Source: Hyphomicrobiales bacterium
GTDB lineage: Bacteria; Pseudomonadota; Alphaproteobacteria; Rhizobiales; Aestuariivirgaceae
Length of the DNA: 13,034 nucleotides
Direction: 5' to 3'
NCBI GenBank assembly: GCA_026987255.1
Contig: JALSNA010000207.1
Span: forward strand, 1-13,034
The position numbers and the translations under genes are program-made. Each line of letters begins with the position of its first letter. Position 1 is the first letter of the stretch. Shown here one piece after another: positions 5,859 through 13,018 of this stretch. Below the pieces are notes generated by a model, which saw only the letters and a program-made list of their open reading frames with translations, was not told the origin of the DNA and made no database searches.

Positions 5859-6514
5859 TGGACGACGAAACGAAACGCCAGGTTGCACATCTTGCCCTGC
5901 GCCGCGATGTGCCGCTCATCATCTGCGACGTGGACGAGGTGGTGCTGCATTTCGTGCGCGGCTTCGAACGCTGGCTCAAGGAGCGCGATCTGTGGCTCGA
6001 TCCGGCCAGTTACGAGTTCGAGGGCAACGTGCGGCGCAGGGCGGACAACCGGGCCATTTCCGATGCCGAACTGAGCCGGCTCCTGGAGGATTTCTTCCAT
6101 GCCCGCATCGGCGCGCTGGAGGCCATAGAGGGGGCACAGGCGGCCCTGGAGGCTCTGGCCGGAGAGGCGCAGGTGGTCATGCTGACCAATCTGCCGCACG
6201 TCTTTTACCAGGCGCGGCGGCGCAACCTTGCGCGCCACGGCATGGCCTATCCGCTGGTCACCAACAGCGGGCCGAAGGGGCCGGCGGTGCGGGCCATCTC
6301 GGAGAAGTCATCAGAACCTGTTGTTTTCATTGATGATTATCCGGCCTTTCTGGAATCGGCCAAGGCCCACCACCCGGATGCCGAACTTGTGCACTTTTTG
6401 CACGATCCGCGCTTTGCGCCGCATGCGCGGCAGGTGGAGGGGGCGCGGGCGCGCGTAAACTGCTGGGATCAGGCGCGGCAGGTGATCGTGGATGCGCTGA
6501 ACGGGAGGAGTTGA
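5858..6514 (+). CDS. HAD-superfamily hydrolase
   Basis: A 218-aa haloacid-dehalogenase-fold protein. Motif I is ICDVDEVVL with Asp24 as nucleophile and Asp26 as general acid. Motif II is VVMLTN (Thr110), motif III the Lys in SGPKGPAV (Lys140), and motif IV VVFIDDYP (Asp159, Asp160). All four catalytic motifs are present, so a Mg-dependent phosphatase is likely; the region between motifs I and II acts as a cap. The substrate is unknown. The ATG overlaps the DUF3572 stop by one base and the next gene, a sugar kinase, starts 3 bases after its stop, hinting at a sugar-phosphate role, but this is inference from position only. Confidence 0.85.
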   Translation: MDDETKRQVAHLALRRDVPLIICDVDEVVLHFVRGFERWLKERDLWLDPASYEFEGNVRRRADNRAISDAELSRLLEDFFHARIGALEAIEGAQAALEALAGEAQVVMLTNLPHVFYQARRRNLARHGMAYPLVTNSGPKGPAVRAISEKSSEPVVFIDDYPAFLESAKAHHPDAELVHFLHDPRFAPHARQVEGARARVNCWDQARQVIVDALNGRS

Positions 6515-6517
6515 GCC

Positions 6518-7459
6518 ATGCCTGCCTCGCGCCTGCGCCTGGGCATCGACCTGGGCGGCACCAAGATCGCCAGCATGGTGCTGGGTGACCATGGCCAGAC
6601 CCTGCATCAACAGCGCCTGCCGACGCCGCGCCATGACTATGACGGCGTGATTGCCGCCATCGTCCGGCTGCGCGACGAGGCGATCCGGGCGCTGGGCGCG
6701 CAAGAAGGGCAGATGACCATCGGCATCGGCATGCCCGGTTCGCTGGCGCCACGCTCGGGGCTGGTGCAGAACGCCAATTCCACCTGGCTCAACGGGCGCG
6801 ATTTCGGCGCCGGTGTGGAGCGCGCCCTGGGGCAGCCGGTGCGGCTGGCCAACGATGCCAACTGCCTGGCGCTGTCTGAGGCCAGCGATGGCGCGGCGCG
6901 GGGGGCGCGCAGCGTCTTCGGCGTCATCCTGGGCACCGGCTGCGGCGGCGGTCTGGTCGTGGATGGGCGCATCCTGGGCGGCAAGAACCGCATCGGCGGC
7001 GAATGGGGGCACAACCCCCTGCCCTGGGCTCGGGACGATGAGCATCCCGGGCCGCACTGCTGGTGCGGGCGGCAAGGGTGCCTGGAGACATGGGTCAGCG
7101 GCCCCGGCATGGCGCGCGATCATGCCGAATCGGGGCAGGAGCGAATCAGCGCGGAAGAGATCGCGCGGCGGGCGGCCCGGGGCGATGCCGCGGCGCGGGC
7201 CACCCTGGAGCGTCATGCCCACAGGCTGGCGCGGGGGCTGGCGCACGTGGTCAACATCTTCGATCCGCAGGTCATCGTGCTGGGCGGCGGGCTCTCGCAG
7301 CTGGAGCATCTTTACGATGTCCTGCCCGCTCTGATGGCGGAATGGATTTTCGCCGACGATCCGCAGGTGGACATTCGCCCGCCGATGCATGGGGATGCCT
7401 CCGGGGTGCGCGGGGCGGCGCGGCTGTGGGATCATGACGGCGATGAGTGGATATTCTGA
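6518..7459 (+). CDS. mak: ROK-family fructokinase (Mak-like)
   Basis: A 313-aa sugar kinase of the ROK family that resembles E. coli Mak (302 aa) along its whole length. The ATP phosphate loop is LGIDLGGTK (residues 8-16). The sugar site includes NANSTWLNG and the catalytic Asp113 in RLANDANCLALSEA. GTGCGGG follows. The ROK zinc site is GEWGHNPLPW (His165) with HCWCGRQGCLE (Cys181, Cys183, Cys188), and IVLGGGLS and SGVRGAA lie near the end. Mak phosphorylates fructose (also mannose, glucose) to the 6-phosphate. The N-terminal MPASR precedes the fold; AGGAG within the end of the HAD gene serves as ribosome site. The stop overlaps the dinB start region. Exact sugar preference is not proven; NagK-type activity is the main alternative. 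Confidence 0.9.
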   Translation: MPASRLRLGIDLGGTKIASMVLGDHGQTLHQQRLPTPRHDYDGVIAAIVRLRDEAIRALGAQEGQMTIGIGMPGSLAPRSGLVQNANSTWLNGRDFGAGVERALGQPVRLANDANCLALSEASDGAARGARSVFGVILGTGCGGGLVVDGRILGGKNRIGGEWGHNPLPWARDDEHPGPHCWCGRQGCLETWVSGPGMARDHAESGQERISAEEIARRAARGDAAARATLERHAHRLARGLAHVVNIFDPQVIVLGGGLSQLEHLYDVLPALMAEWIFADDPQVDIRPPMHGDASGVRGAARLWDHDGDEWIF

Positions 7460-8735
7460 GGCGGGAGGCTTTTGCCGCGATTGCGATGCGCCGGTCAGGG
7501 CCGGGGCGCGGCGCTGCCCGGCTTGCGGATCGCCGCGGCTGGTTTCGGGAGCGGAGCTCTTTGCGCTGACGATCGCCCATGTGGACTGCGACGCCTTCTT
7601 CGCCAGCATCGAAAAACGCGACAATCCGCAATTGCGCGAGATGCCGGTGATCGTCGGCGGCGGGCGGCGCGGGGTGGTGGCGGCGGCGTGCTACGTGGCG
7701 CGCACCTATGGCATCCATTCGGCCATGCCGGTGGGACAGGCGAAAAAGCTGTGTCCGGATCTGGTGTGCATCCCGCCGGACAAGGAGAAATACGCCGCCG
7801 AGGGGCGCAAGGTGCGGGCCATCATGCGCCGCTTCACGCCGCTGGTGGAGCCCATTTCCATCGACGAGGCTTTTCTCGATCTGTCGGGCACCGAAAGGCT
7901 GCATGGCGCGCCGCCCGCGGTATGCCTGGCGCGCATGGCGCGGATGGTGGAGGACGAGCTGGGACTGGGGATTTCCATCGGCCTGTCGTTCAACAAGTTC
8001 CTGGCCAAGATGGCCTCCGATCTGGACAAGCCGCGCGGTTTCGCCGTCATTTCACGCTGCGGGGCGCGGGCCTTTCTCGATGGGCTGAGGGTGGACGAGC
8101 TGTGGGGCGTGGGACCGGCGGCGGCAAAGGCCCTGGCGAAACACGGCGTGCGCACGGTGCCGCAATTGCGGGCCCGCGAGCATGGCTGGCTCATCGCCCG
8201 TTTCGGCAAGCTCGGCGCGCACCTTCATGATCTGGCGCGCGGCCTTGACCCGCGCCCGGTGACCCCGGAGCACGAGACCAAAAGCATCTCGGCGGAAACC
8301 ACCTTCGATGTTGACATTTCCGCCCTGCCCCGGCTTGAAGCCATCCTGTGGCGGCTGTGCAACAAGGTCATGGAGCGCGGGCTGAAGAAAGGCCTGGCGG
8401 GGCACAGGGTCACGGTGAAGCTCAAGCGGGCCGATTTCACCACCCGCACGGCCAGCACCCACATGGACGAGGCGGCGGTGCTGGCCGGGCGCATTTTCGC
8501 CGCCGCCCGCCCCTTGCTGCGCAAGGTGCATGATGGCGGCCCGTGCCGGCTGATCGGGGTGGGGATTTCCTCGCTGGTGGAGGCCGATGCCGCCACGCTG
8601 ACCGGCTCGCTGGATGCGCGCGCCGCCAGAGCCGCCAGGGCGGAGCTTGCGGCCCATGATCTGCGGCGCAAGTTCGGCGGCCGGGCGGCCGATTTCGGCC
8701 TGTCGTTCAAGGGCGGCGGGGAGGATGAGGAATGA
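7443..8735 (+). CDS. dinB: DNA polymerase IV with N-terminal zinc ribbon
   Basis: A 430-aa Y-family error-prone translesion polymerase. A zinc ribbon comes first (FCRDC at 11-14, CPACGSPRL at 25-28), a feature of many alphaproteobacterial DinB proteins. The palm carries AHVDCDAFFASIEKRD (Asp48 metal ligand, Phe53 at the steric-gate position) and SIDEAFLDLSG (Asp141, Glu142). SFNKFLAKMASDLDKP follows, then the helix-hairpin-helix thumb (VDELWGVGPAAAKAL) and little finger (KSISAETTFD). I see no clear QLxLF clamp motif at the acidic C-terminus (GGGEDEE). The start may be ATG 7434 or 7443; both overlap the mak stop. It is the last gene of the DUF3572 operon and ends 4 bases from the convergent eipB. 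Confidence 0.95.
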   Translation: MSGYSEAGGFCRDCDAPVRAGARRCPACGSPRLVSGAELFALTIAHVDCDAFFASIEKRDNPQLREMPVIVGGGRRGVVAAACYVARTYGIHSAMPVGQAKKLCPDLVCIPPDKEKYAAEGRKVRAIMRRFTPLVEPISIDEAFLDLSGTERLHGAPPAVCLARMARMVEDELGLGISIGLSFNKFLAKMASDLDKPRGFAVISRCGARAFLDGLRVDELWGVGPAAAKALAKHGVRTVPQLRAREHGWLIARFGKLGAHLHDLARGLDPRPVTPEHETKSISAETTFDVDISALPRLEAILWRLCNKVMERGLKKGLAGHRVTVKLKRADFTTRTASTHMDEAAVLAGRIFAAARPLLRKVHDGGPCRLIGVGISSLVEADAATLTGSLDARAARAARAELAAHDLRRKFGGRAADFGLSFKGGGEDEE

Positions 8736-8739
8736 GTTC

Positions 8740-9558
8740 TCAGCGGCAGGACGGGCGGGGGAGGATTTTCAGGCTGCTCAGATGGCCGCTGAGCGTCATG
8801 TCGCGGTAGATGAAATCGACATCTGAGACGACGCCGTTTTCATAAAGGATGAAGACCATTTCGTATTCCGGCAGGCCGAAATCCTTCTCCTGGGGCTCTC
8901 CCGCGCCATCGAGCGGATAATAGGCAAGGGAGACCGGCCAGGCGCGCAGGCCCTTCAGGGCGGCAAAGCGCGCATCCGCGGGACGCGGCTTGCCAATGAC
9001 CACGGCAATGAGCCGGGCGCGGCCATCCTCGAAGCCCTCATAGCCAAGATAACGGAAACCCGCCTTGCCCTGCCGGGCCTGCCCGATGATCCGTTTCATG
9101 GCCGCTTGCGGAAAGAGCACCCCTCTGGGCAGGCTGGTGGTGCGCATCTTCGGCCTGGAGAACCGCACCGATCCTGCGCCATCGGCCCCGATGACGGCCT
9201 GAAGGCGGGTCTGGCGCGTCTTGCGGCCATTGACATAATTGCTGGAGGCATAGCTGAAGGCGCGGCCATCGGCGGCCTCCCAGCTGGTGTTGCGCGCATC
9301 GGTGACGCGCAGGCCACGGCGGCGGAAGACATAGCGCACCATCATGCGCGAGGTCTGGCTCCAGCCCTCGCAGGCGCCGCCGCGCAGGGCCATGACGATG
9401 CGCCCCCTGGCGGCAACGATGCCGGAGCGGCGGGTGGCCTTTTGCAGCGTCAGCTCATAGACCGCCTCGTGGGCCGCCATGGGCACGGGCGGCTGTGCGG
9501 CGGCGGAGACGGCGGCAAAAAAAGGCAATGTCAGAAGCAGCAACAATGGCCGGAGCAT
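8740..9558 (-). CDS. eipB: EipB-like periplasmic protein (DUF1849)
   Basis: A 272-aa protein of the DUF1849/EipB family, periplasmic beta-spiral proteins that in Brucella support envelope integrity and virulence. The signal peptide is MLRPLLLLLTLPFFAAVSAA, with cleavage likely near residue 20-22. Family features: AHEAVYELTL, RSGIVAARGRIVM, GACEGW (Cys63), FPQAAMKRII, VIGKPRP, PEYEMVFILYENGV, SGHLSSLKIL and a C-terminal Cys271. The two cysteines match the positions of the conserved disulfide in Brucella EipB. I chose ATG 9558, with AAGGG 7-8 bases upstream, because the longer frame (from 9636) would put 26 residues before the signal peptide. It is convergent with dinB and divergent, 63 bases away, from the dehydrogenase operon. 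Confidence 0.88.
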   Translation of the reverse strand: MLRPLLLLLTLPFFAAVSAAAQPPVPMAAHEAVYELTLQKATRRSGIVAARGRIVMALRGGACEGWSQTSRMMVRYVFRRRGLRVTDARNTSWEAADGRAFSYASSNYVNGRKTRQTRLQAVIGADGAGSVRFSRPKMRTTSLPRGVLFPQAAMKRIIGQARQGKAGFRYLGYEGFEDGRARLIAVVIGKPRPADARFAALKGLRAWPVSLAYYPLDGAGEPQEKDFGLPEYEMVFILYENGVVSDVDFIYRDMTLSGHLSSLKILPRPSCR

Positions 9559-9621
9559 GGCGGGACCCTTCACGGATGAAAAAGACTTGAGCGCGCCCGC
9601 ACCATAAGGCAGATTGCGGCC

Positions 9622-10599
9622 ATGACAAACACGCAATCACACAAGCGTGCCCTGCTGGTGACCCGCAAGCTGCCCGAAAAGGTGGAAGAGCGGCTTTGCA
9701 AGGCCTTCGAGGCGCGCCTGAACCGCGAGGATGCACCCTTGAGCGCCGCCCGGATCGCGGCGGAGGCGCAAGGCTGCGATGCATTGCTTATCACCCCCAC
9801 CGACAGGATGGATGCGCGGCTCATCGGGGCCTTGCCCGAATGCGTGCGAATCATCGCCACCTTCAGCGTCGGTTACGATCACATCGACCTTGCGGCGGCA
9901 AAGGCGCGCGGGATCATGGTCACCCACACCCCGGAGGTGCTCACCGACGCCACGGCGGACATCGCCATGCTGCTCCTGCTGGGGGCGGCGCGCGGGGCGC
10001 ACTGGGGCGAGCGCATGGTGCGCGAAAACCGCTGGGGGGCATGGGCGCCCACCCATCCGCTGGGCATGGACGTGAGCGGGCGCAGGCTGGGCATTTTCGG
10101 CATGGGGCGCATCGGCCGGGCGCTGGCGCACAGGGCGCGGGCCTTCGGCATGGAGATCCACTATCACAACCGCCGCCGCCTGCCGCCGGAGGCGGAGGCC
10201 GGGGCCATCTACCACGAGACCTTCGAGGGATTGTTGCCGCATTGTGATTTCCTGTCGCTCAATTGCGCCTCGACGGAGCAAACGCGCGGCATTCTCGATG
10301 CGCGGGCCATTGCGCTCTTGCCGCGCGGAGCCATCGTCATCAACACGGCGCGCGGCGACATCGTCGATGACGATGCGCTCATCGCCGCGCTGAAGGAGGG
10401 CCATCTGGCGGCGGCCGGGCTGGACGTGTTCAACAACGAGCCGGACATCGATGCGCGCTACCGCGAGCTGGAGAACGTCTTCGTGCTGCCGCATCTGGGA
10501 TCGGCCACGCCGGCGACACGCGAGGCCATGGGCATGCGGGCGGCGGACAACCTGGAGGCATTCTTCGCCGGTGAACGGCCCCGGGATGCCCTGACATGA
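9622..10599 (+). CDS. D-2-hydroxyacid dehydrogenase (glyoxylate/hydroxypyruvate reductase type)
   Basis: A 325-aa NAD(P)-dependent oxidoreductase of the D-isomer 2-hydroxyacid dehydrogenase family. The substrate domain contains ATFSVGYDHIDL; the dinucleotide fold is GIFGMGRIG (GxGxxG, 160-165). The catalytic triad is visible: Arg244 in NTARG, Glu273 in FNNEP, and His291 in LPHLGSAT. Overall motif spelling is closest to glyoxylate reductase (GyaR-like); lactate or phosphoglycerate dehydrogenase are less likely. In cofactor choice NNRRRL after the second strand (H-N-R-R-R) suggests preference for NADPH. It is the first gene of a packed operon; ridA follows after 19 bases. Ribosome site aaggcag is weak. 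Confidence 0.9.
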   Translation: MTNTQSHKRALLVTRKLPEKVEERLCKAFEARLNREDAPLSAARIAAEAQGCDALLITPTDRMDARLIGALPECVRIIATFSVGYDHIDLAAAKARGIMVTHTPEVLTDATADIAMLLLLGAARGAHWGERMVRENRWGAWAPTHPLGMDVSGRRLGIFGMGRIGRALAHRARAFGMEIHYHNRRRLPPEAEAGAIYHETFEGLLPHCDFLSLNCASTEQTRGILDARAIALLPRGAIVINTARGDIVDDDALIAALKEGHLAAAGLDVFNNEPDIDARYRELENVFVLPHLGSATPATREAMGMRAADNLEAFFAGERPRDALT

Positions 10600-10618
10600 C
10601 ACGAAAGGACCCCTGGAC

Positions 10619-11086
10619 ATGGGCAAGGTGGAAGACAGATTGCGCCAATTGGGGATCGAGCTGCCGGAAGCGGCAGCACCCGTGGCCAATTACGTGGGCT
10701 GGGTGCGCAGCGGCAAGCTGATCTTCACCGCCGGGCAGATCCCGGTGGTGGACGGCAAGCCGCGATATACCGGCAAGGCGGGGGTGGATGTCTCCATCGA
10801 AGAGGCCGCCGATGCGGCGCGCCTGTGCGCCATCAACGCCATTTCCCAGGCAAGGGCGGCCACCGGGGGCGATCTGGAGCGTATCGCGCGGGTGGTCAAG
10901 CTGACCGGATTCGTCAACTGCAATGGCGATTTCACCGCCCATCCGCAGGTCATCAACGGGGCCTCCGGTCTCATGGTGGAGGTCTTCGGCGAGGCCGGGC
11001 GGCACGCGCGCTCGGCGGTGGGGGCCAGTTCGCTGCCGCTGAACGTGACCTGCGAGGTGGAGGCCGTTTTCGAGGTGTGCTGCTGA
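10619..11086 (+). CDS. RidA/YjgF-family protein
   Basis: A 155-aa member of the RidA (YjgF/YER057c/UK114) superfamily, in the longer subgroup of ~150 aa. Signature: LIFTAGQIPVVDGK near residue 35, VVKLTGFVN near 95, and RSAVGASSLPLNVTCEVEAV with Arg131 at the position of the substrate-binding arginine. RidA deaminates reactive enamine/imine intermediates formed by PLP enzymes; this subgroup is less well defined. AAAGGA sits ~10 bases before the ATG. Its stop overlaps the next ATG (TGATG at 11084-11088), so it is coupled to the glycerophosphodiester phosphodiesterase gene. Confidence 0.9.
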   Translation: MGKVEDRLRQLGIELPEAAAPVANYVGWVRSGKLIFTAGQIPVVDGKPRYTGKAGVDVSIEEAADAARLCAINAISQARAATGGDLERIARVVKLTGFVNCNGDFTAHPQVINGASGLMVEVFGEAGRHARSAVGASSLPLNVTCEVEAVFEVCC

Positions 11087-11853
11087 TGCTGCCGCGCAAT
11101 CCGGACAGGCTGGGCTTTCTCGTTGAGCGGCCCTTTGCCCATCGCGGCCTGCATGATGGCGAGACGATCATCGAGAACACCGCGCAGGCCTTCGAGGCGG
11201 CCATTGCGGGCGGCTATGGCATCGAGTGCGACATCGTGCTGAGCGCCGATGGCGAGGCGGTGGTCTTTCACGATTCGACCCTGGAGCGGCTGACCAGGGC
11301 CAGCGGGCGGGTGGATGCCCTGAGCCTGCAAGAGCTGAAGGCCATCACCTTTCGCCAGCCATCGGCGCGGGGCTTTCTGACCCTGCCGGAGCTGTGCGCC
11401 CTGGTGGATGGCCGCGCGCCGCTGCTGGTGGAGCTGAAAAGCGAGTGGGACGGCAATGTCCGGCTGGCGCAAGAGGCGGTGAAGCACCTGCGCGACCGGC
11501 CCGGGCCCATTGCGGTGATGAGTTTCGACCCGGTGCTCCTGGCCCATGTGCGCAGGCTGGCGCCGGAGATGGTGCGCGGGCTGACCGCGTGCCCCTTCAC
11601 CCATCCTTTCTGGCGGGCGCGCCTGCCGGGCAATCTGCGCATCGCCCTGCAGCGCATGGAGCACCTGGAGGAGACGCAACCGGAGTTCATTTCATTCGAT
11701 GCCGGCGCCCTGCCCGCCTGGCAGACGTCATATTTCCGCCGCAGGGGCCTGCCTGTCCTGTGCTGGACGGTGCGCGATGCGGCCACGGCCGCCTGGGCGC
11801 GGGCCTATGCGGACCAGATCACTTTCGAGGGGTTTCTTCCACAAACGGATTGA
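11086..11853 (+). CDS. Glycerophosphodiester phosphodiesterase family protein
   Basis: A 255-aa cytoplasmic GDPD-family enzyme (no signal peptide), UgpQ-like in size. These metal-dependent TIM-barrel enzymes hydrolyse glycerophosphodiesters to glycerol 3-phosphate and an alcohol. Catalytic and metal residues are visible: FAHRG (His19, Arg20), IENT (Glu30), IECDI (Glu47, Asp49), VVFHD (His62) and VELK (Glu116, Lys118). The barrel closes with LPVLCWTVRD and ITFEGF. The start is fixed by overlap with the ridA stop; longer upstream codons in this frame are within ridA. The HIT gene follows after 29 bases. Confidence 0.92.
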   Translation: MLPRNPDRLGFLVERPFAHRGLHDGETIIENTAQAFEAAIAGGYGIECDIVLSADGEAVVFHDSTLERLTRASGRVDALSLQELKAITFRQPSARGFLTLPELCALVDGRAPLLVELKSEWDGNVRLAQEAVKHLRDRPGPIAVMSFDPVLLAHVRRLAPEMVRGLTACPFTHPFWRARLPGNLRIALQRMEHLEETQPEFISFDAGALPAWQTSYFRRRGLPVLCWTVRDAATAAWARAYADQITFEGFLPQTD

Positions 11854-11882
11854 GCAATCCTGCCACGAACATGGAGAACGGA

Positions 11883-12326
11883 ATGACTGATTACGATCCC
11901 GGCAACATTTTCGCCAAGATCATCGCGGGAGAAATCCCCGCTCACAAGGTCTACGAGGACGACAAGACCCTGGCTTTCATGGACATCATGCCGCGCACGG
12001 AGGGCCATACGCTGGTGATTCCCAAGGCCGGTTCGCGCAATCTGCTGAGCATCGAGGACGAGGATCTGTGCGCGCTGATGAAGACGGTGAAAAAGGTGGC
12101 CCGCGCGGTCAGGAAGGCCTTCGATGCCGACGGGGTGCTGATCCAGCAGTTCAACGAGCCGGCGGCCGGGCAGATGGTCTTTCACACCCATGTCCACATC
12201 ATCCCGCGCCACGAGGGCGCGCCCCTGAAGCCCCATACGGGCGAAATGGCCGATGAAGAAGCGCTGAAGGAAAGCGCGGAGAAAATCCGCCAGGCGCTCA
12301 AGGCGCTGGAGGAAGAGGCGGCTTGA
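11883..12326 (+). CDS. HIT-family nucleotide hydrolase (HinT-like)
   Basis: A 147-aa histidine-triad protein. The N-terminal part NIFAKIIAGEIPAHKVYEDD is diagnostic, followed by GHTLVIPK. The catalytic triad is FHTHVHIIPR with His101, His103 and His105. HIT proteins of this branch hydrolyse phosphoramidates or AMP conjugates. The C-terminal helix is charged (EEALKESAEKIRQALK). GGAG 6 bases before ATG 11883 decides the start over an in-frame ATG at 11871. It overlaps the following small gene by 4 bases. Confidence 0.93.
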   Translation: MTDYDPGNIFAKIIAGEIPAHKVYEDDKTLAFMDIMPRTEGHTLVIPKAGSRNLLSIEDEDLCALMKTVKKVARAVRKAFDADGVLIQQFNEPAAGQMVFHTHVHIIPRHEGAPLKPHTGEMADEEALKESAEKIRQALKALEEEAA

Positions 12327-12571
12327 AAAAAGGGGGTGGCGGCATATGGGGCCGCTTGCTGGCGGTCATGGCCCTGGGGCTTTTGCTGCTGGCACTGATG
12401 CTGCTTGGTCTTGCCGGGCTCGCGGCCCTGTTTGACGCGGGCACCGTCTGCCCCGGCCAGCAGTGCTCCGATGCGGTGCGCATGGTCATCCTGGCGGCGC
12501 TCGGCCTGCCCGCTCTTTCTTTCCTGATCGCATGTTTGCTGCGATACATGCGTGGCGGAAGAACCGGCTAA
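12323..12571 (+). CDS. Small two-TM membrane protein, TTG start
   Basis: An 82-aa protein I do not recognise. It has a short Lys/Gly-rich N-terminus (MKKGGGGIWG), a long hydrophobic helix (about 11-36), a loop with two cysteines (CPGQQC, residues 43-48), a second helix (about 53-74) and a basic end (RYMRGGRTG). The proposed start is TTG, overlapping the HIT stop in TTGA, with GGAGGAAGAG about 8 bases upstream. If TTG is not used, ATG at 12368 would still keep the helices. It is the last gene of the dehydrogenase-RidA-GDPD-HIT operon. Confidence 0.6.
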   Translation: MKKGGGGIWGRLLAVMALGLLLLALMLLGLAGLAALFDAGTVCPGQQCSDAVRMVILAALGLPALSFLIACLLRYMRGGRTG

Positions 12572-12617
12572 CAGCTTTGGGCTCCGGCGGTCATGCGGCG
12601 CCGTGCTGGAGAGGGGG

Positions 12618-12764
12618 TTAGGCCGCCTTAGCCTCTGTATCTTCGTGCGGCGGCCAGGACATGGCGAGCAGTTCGCGATGCTCGTTGACTGCCTTGCGCA
12701 GGACGATGACGTGAATGGCGAAAATGACGATGACGGCGGCGGCAAAGGCGGCAATCATGAACAT
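12618..12764 (-). CDS. Small single-TM protein downstream of a CtrA box
   Basis: A 48-aa frame, MFMIAAFAAAVIVIFAIHVI then LRKAVNEHRELLAMSWPPHE..., with an N-terminal membrane helix (about 3-22) and a charged, amphipathic cytoplasmic-looking tail rich in Glu, His and Ala. No family is recognised. AAGGGGAC precedes it: 9 bases to the ATG at 12764 (chosen), or only ~3 bases to an ATG at 12770 that would add Met-Pro. A perfect TTAA-N7-TTAA CtrA site lies 58 bases upstream, with TATTCA (12802-12807) as a possible -10. The opposite-strand frame over the same bases lacks a ribosome site and looks like a shadow. It converges on the HIT operon, with 46 bases between. Confidence 0.6.
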   Translation of the reverse strand: MFMIAAFAAAVIVIFAIHVIVLRKAVNEHRELLAMSWPPHEDTEAKAA

Positions 12765-12822
12765 GGGCATGTCCCCTTGGAATTGAACGCTTGACCATGA
12801 ATGAATAGTTGTCCGGGTTTTG

Positions 12823-12837
12823 TTAAATAAGGCTTAA
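12823..12837 (-). promoter_or_regulatory. CtrA binding site, perfect TTAA-N7-TTAA
   Basis: TTAA (12823-12826), seven bases, TTAA (12834-12837). On the minus strand the second half reads TTAAC, the favoured form, pointing toward the small membrane gene at 12764. A TATTCA at 12802-12807 is in reach as a -10, the usual arrangement where CtrA activates by covering the -35. CtrA itself is not in the window, but DivK and PleD, parts of its network, are. Confidence 0.6.
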
Positions 12838-12845
12838 GGGGGCTG

Positions 12846-12921
12846 CCTCCCGCCAACCATCCGTAGAGTCCCATTATTGGGGGGTTGGCGGGAAGCGAGG
12901 ATGGACGCGCGAGCGTTTTTT
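12846..12921. repeat. Palindromic intergenic repeat, copy D (diverged)
   Basis: Core arms CCCGCCAAC (12849-12857) and GTTGGCGGG (12884-12892) are perfect inverted repeats and extend imperfectly on both sides. The loop (gtagagtcccattattg) aligns with copy A, not B or C. The tail GCGCGAGCGTTTTTT keeps the 16-base spacing after GATG. The left flank found in A, B and C is missing. It lies 9 kb from the other copies, between two CtrA boxes in an intergenic region. Confidence 0.8.
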
Positions 12922-13002
12922 GGAGCTGCCCCAGCTGCTGGCAATGAATGACCCCCATCCCCTTGCGTTAACTCTCCCCGCCGTCTTTCTTTTCCAAATT
13001 GG

Positions 13003-13018
13003 TTAACAAAAGGTTAAC
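13003..13018 (+). promoter_or_regulatory. CtrA binding site, perfect TTAA-N7-TTAAC
   Basis: TTAACAAAAGGTTAAC: a full-consensus CtrA box (TTAA at 13003 and 13014, C at 13018). A further TTAAC half-site occurs at 12968-12972. No gene fits between here and the window end, so the likely target starts beyond 13034 on the plus strand. Apart from the two CtrA boxes and repeat D, I see nothing else in 12771-13034. Confidence 0.6.

Noticed and set aside
6311..7624. 437-codon frame antisense to the HAD, mak and dinB genes
   Set aside because: Crosses three real genes on the other strand and has no recognisable domain; typical GC-rich shadow.
12552..12794. 80-codon plus-strand frame opposite the small membrane gene
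   Set aside because: No ribosome site, acidic low-complexity content; the minus-strand frame has a good ribosome site and a membrane helix.
12755..12958. 67-codon minus-strand frame over the CtrA box and repeat D
   Set aside because: It is translated repeat sequence and overlaps the promoter region of the small membrane gene.
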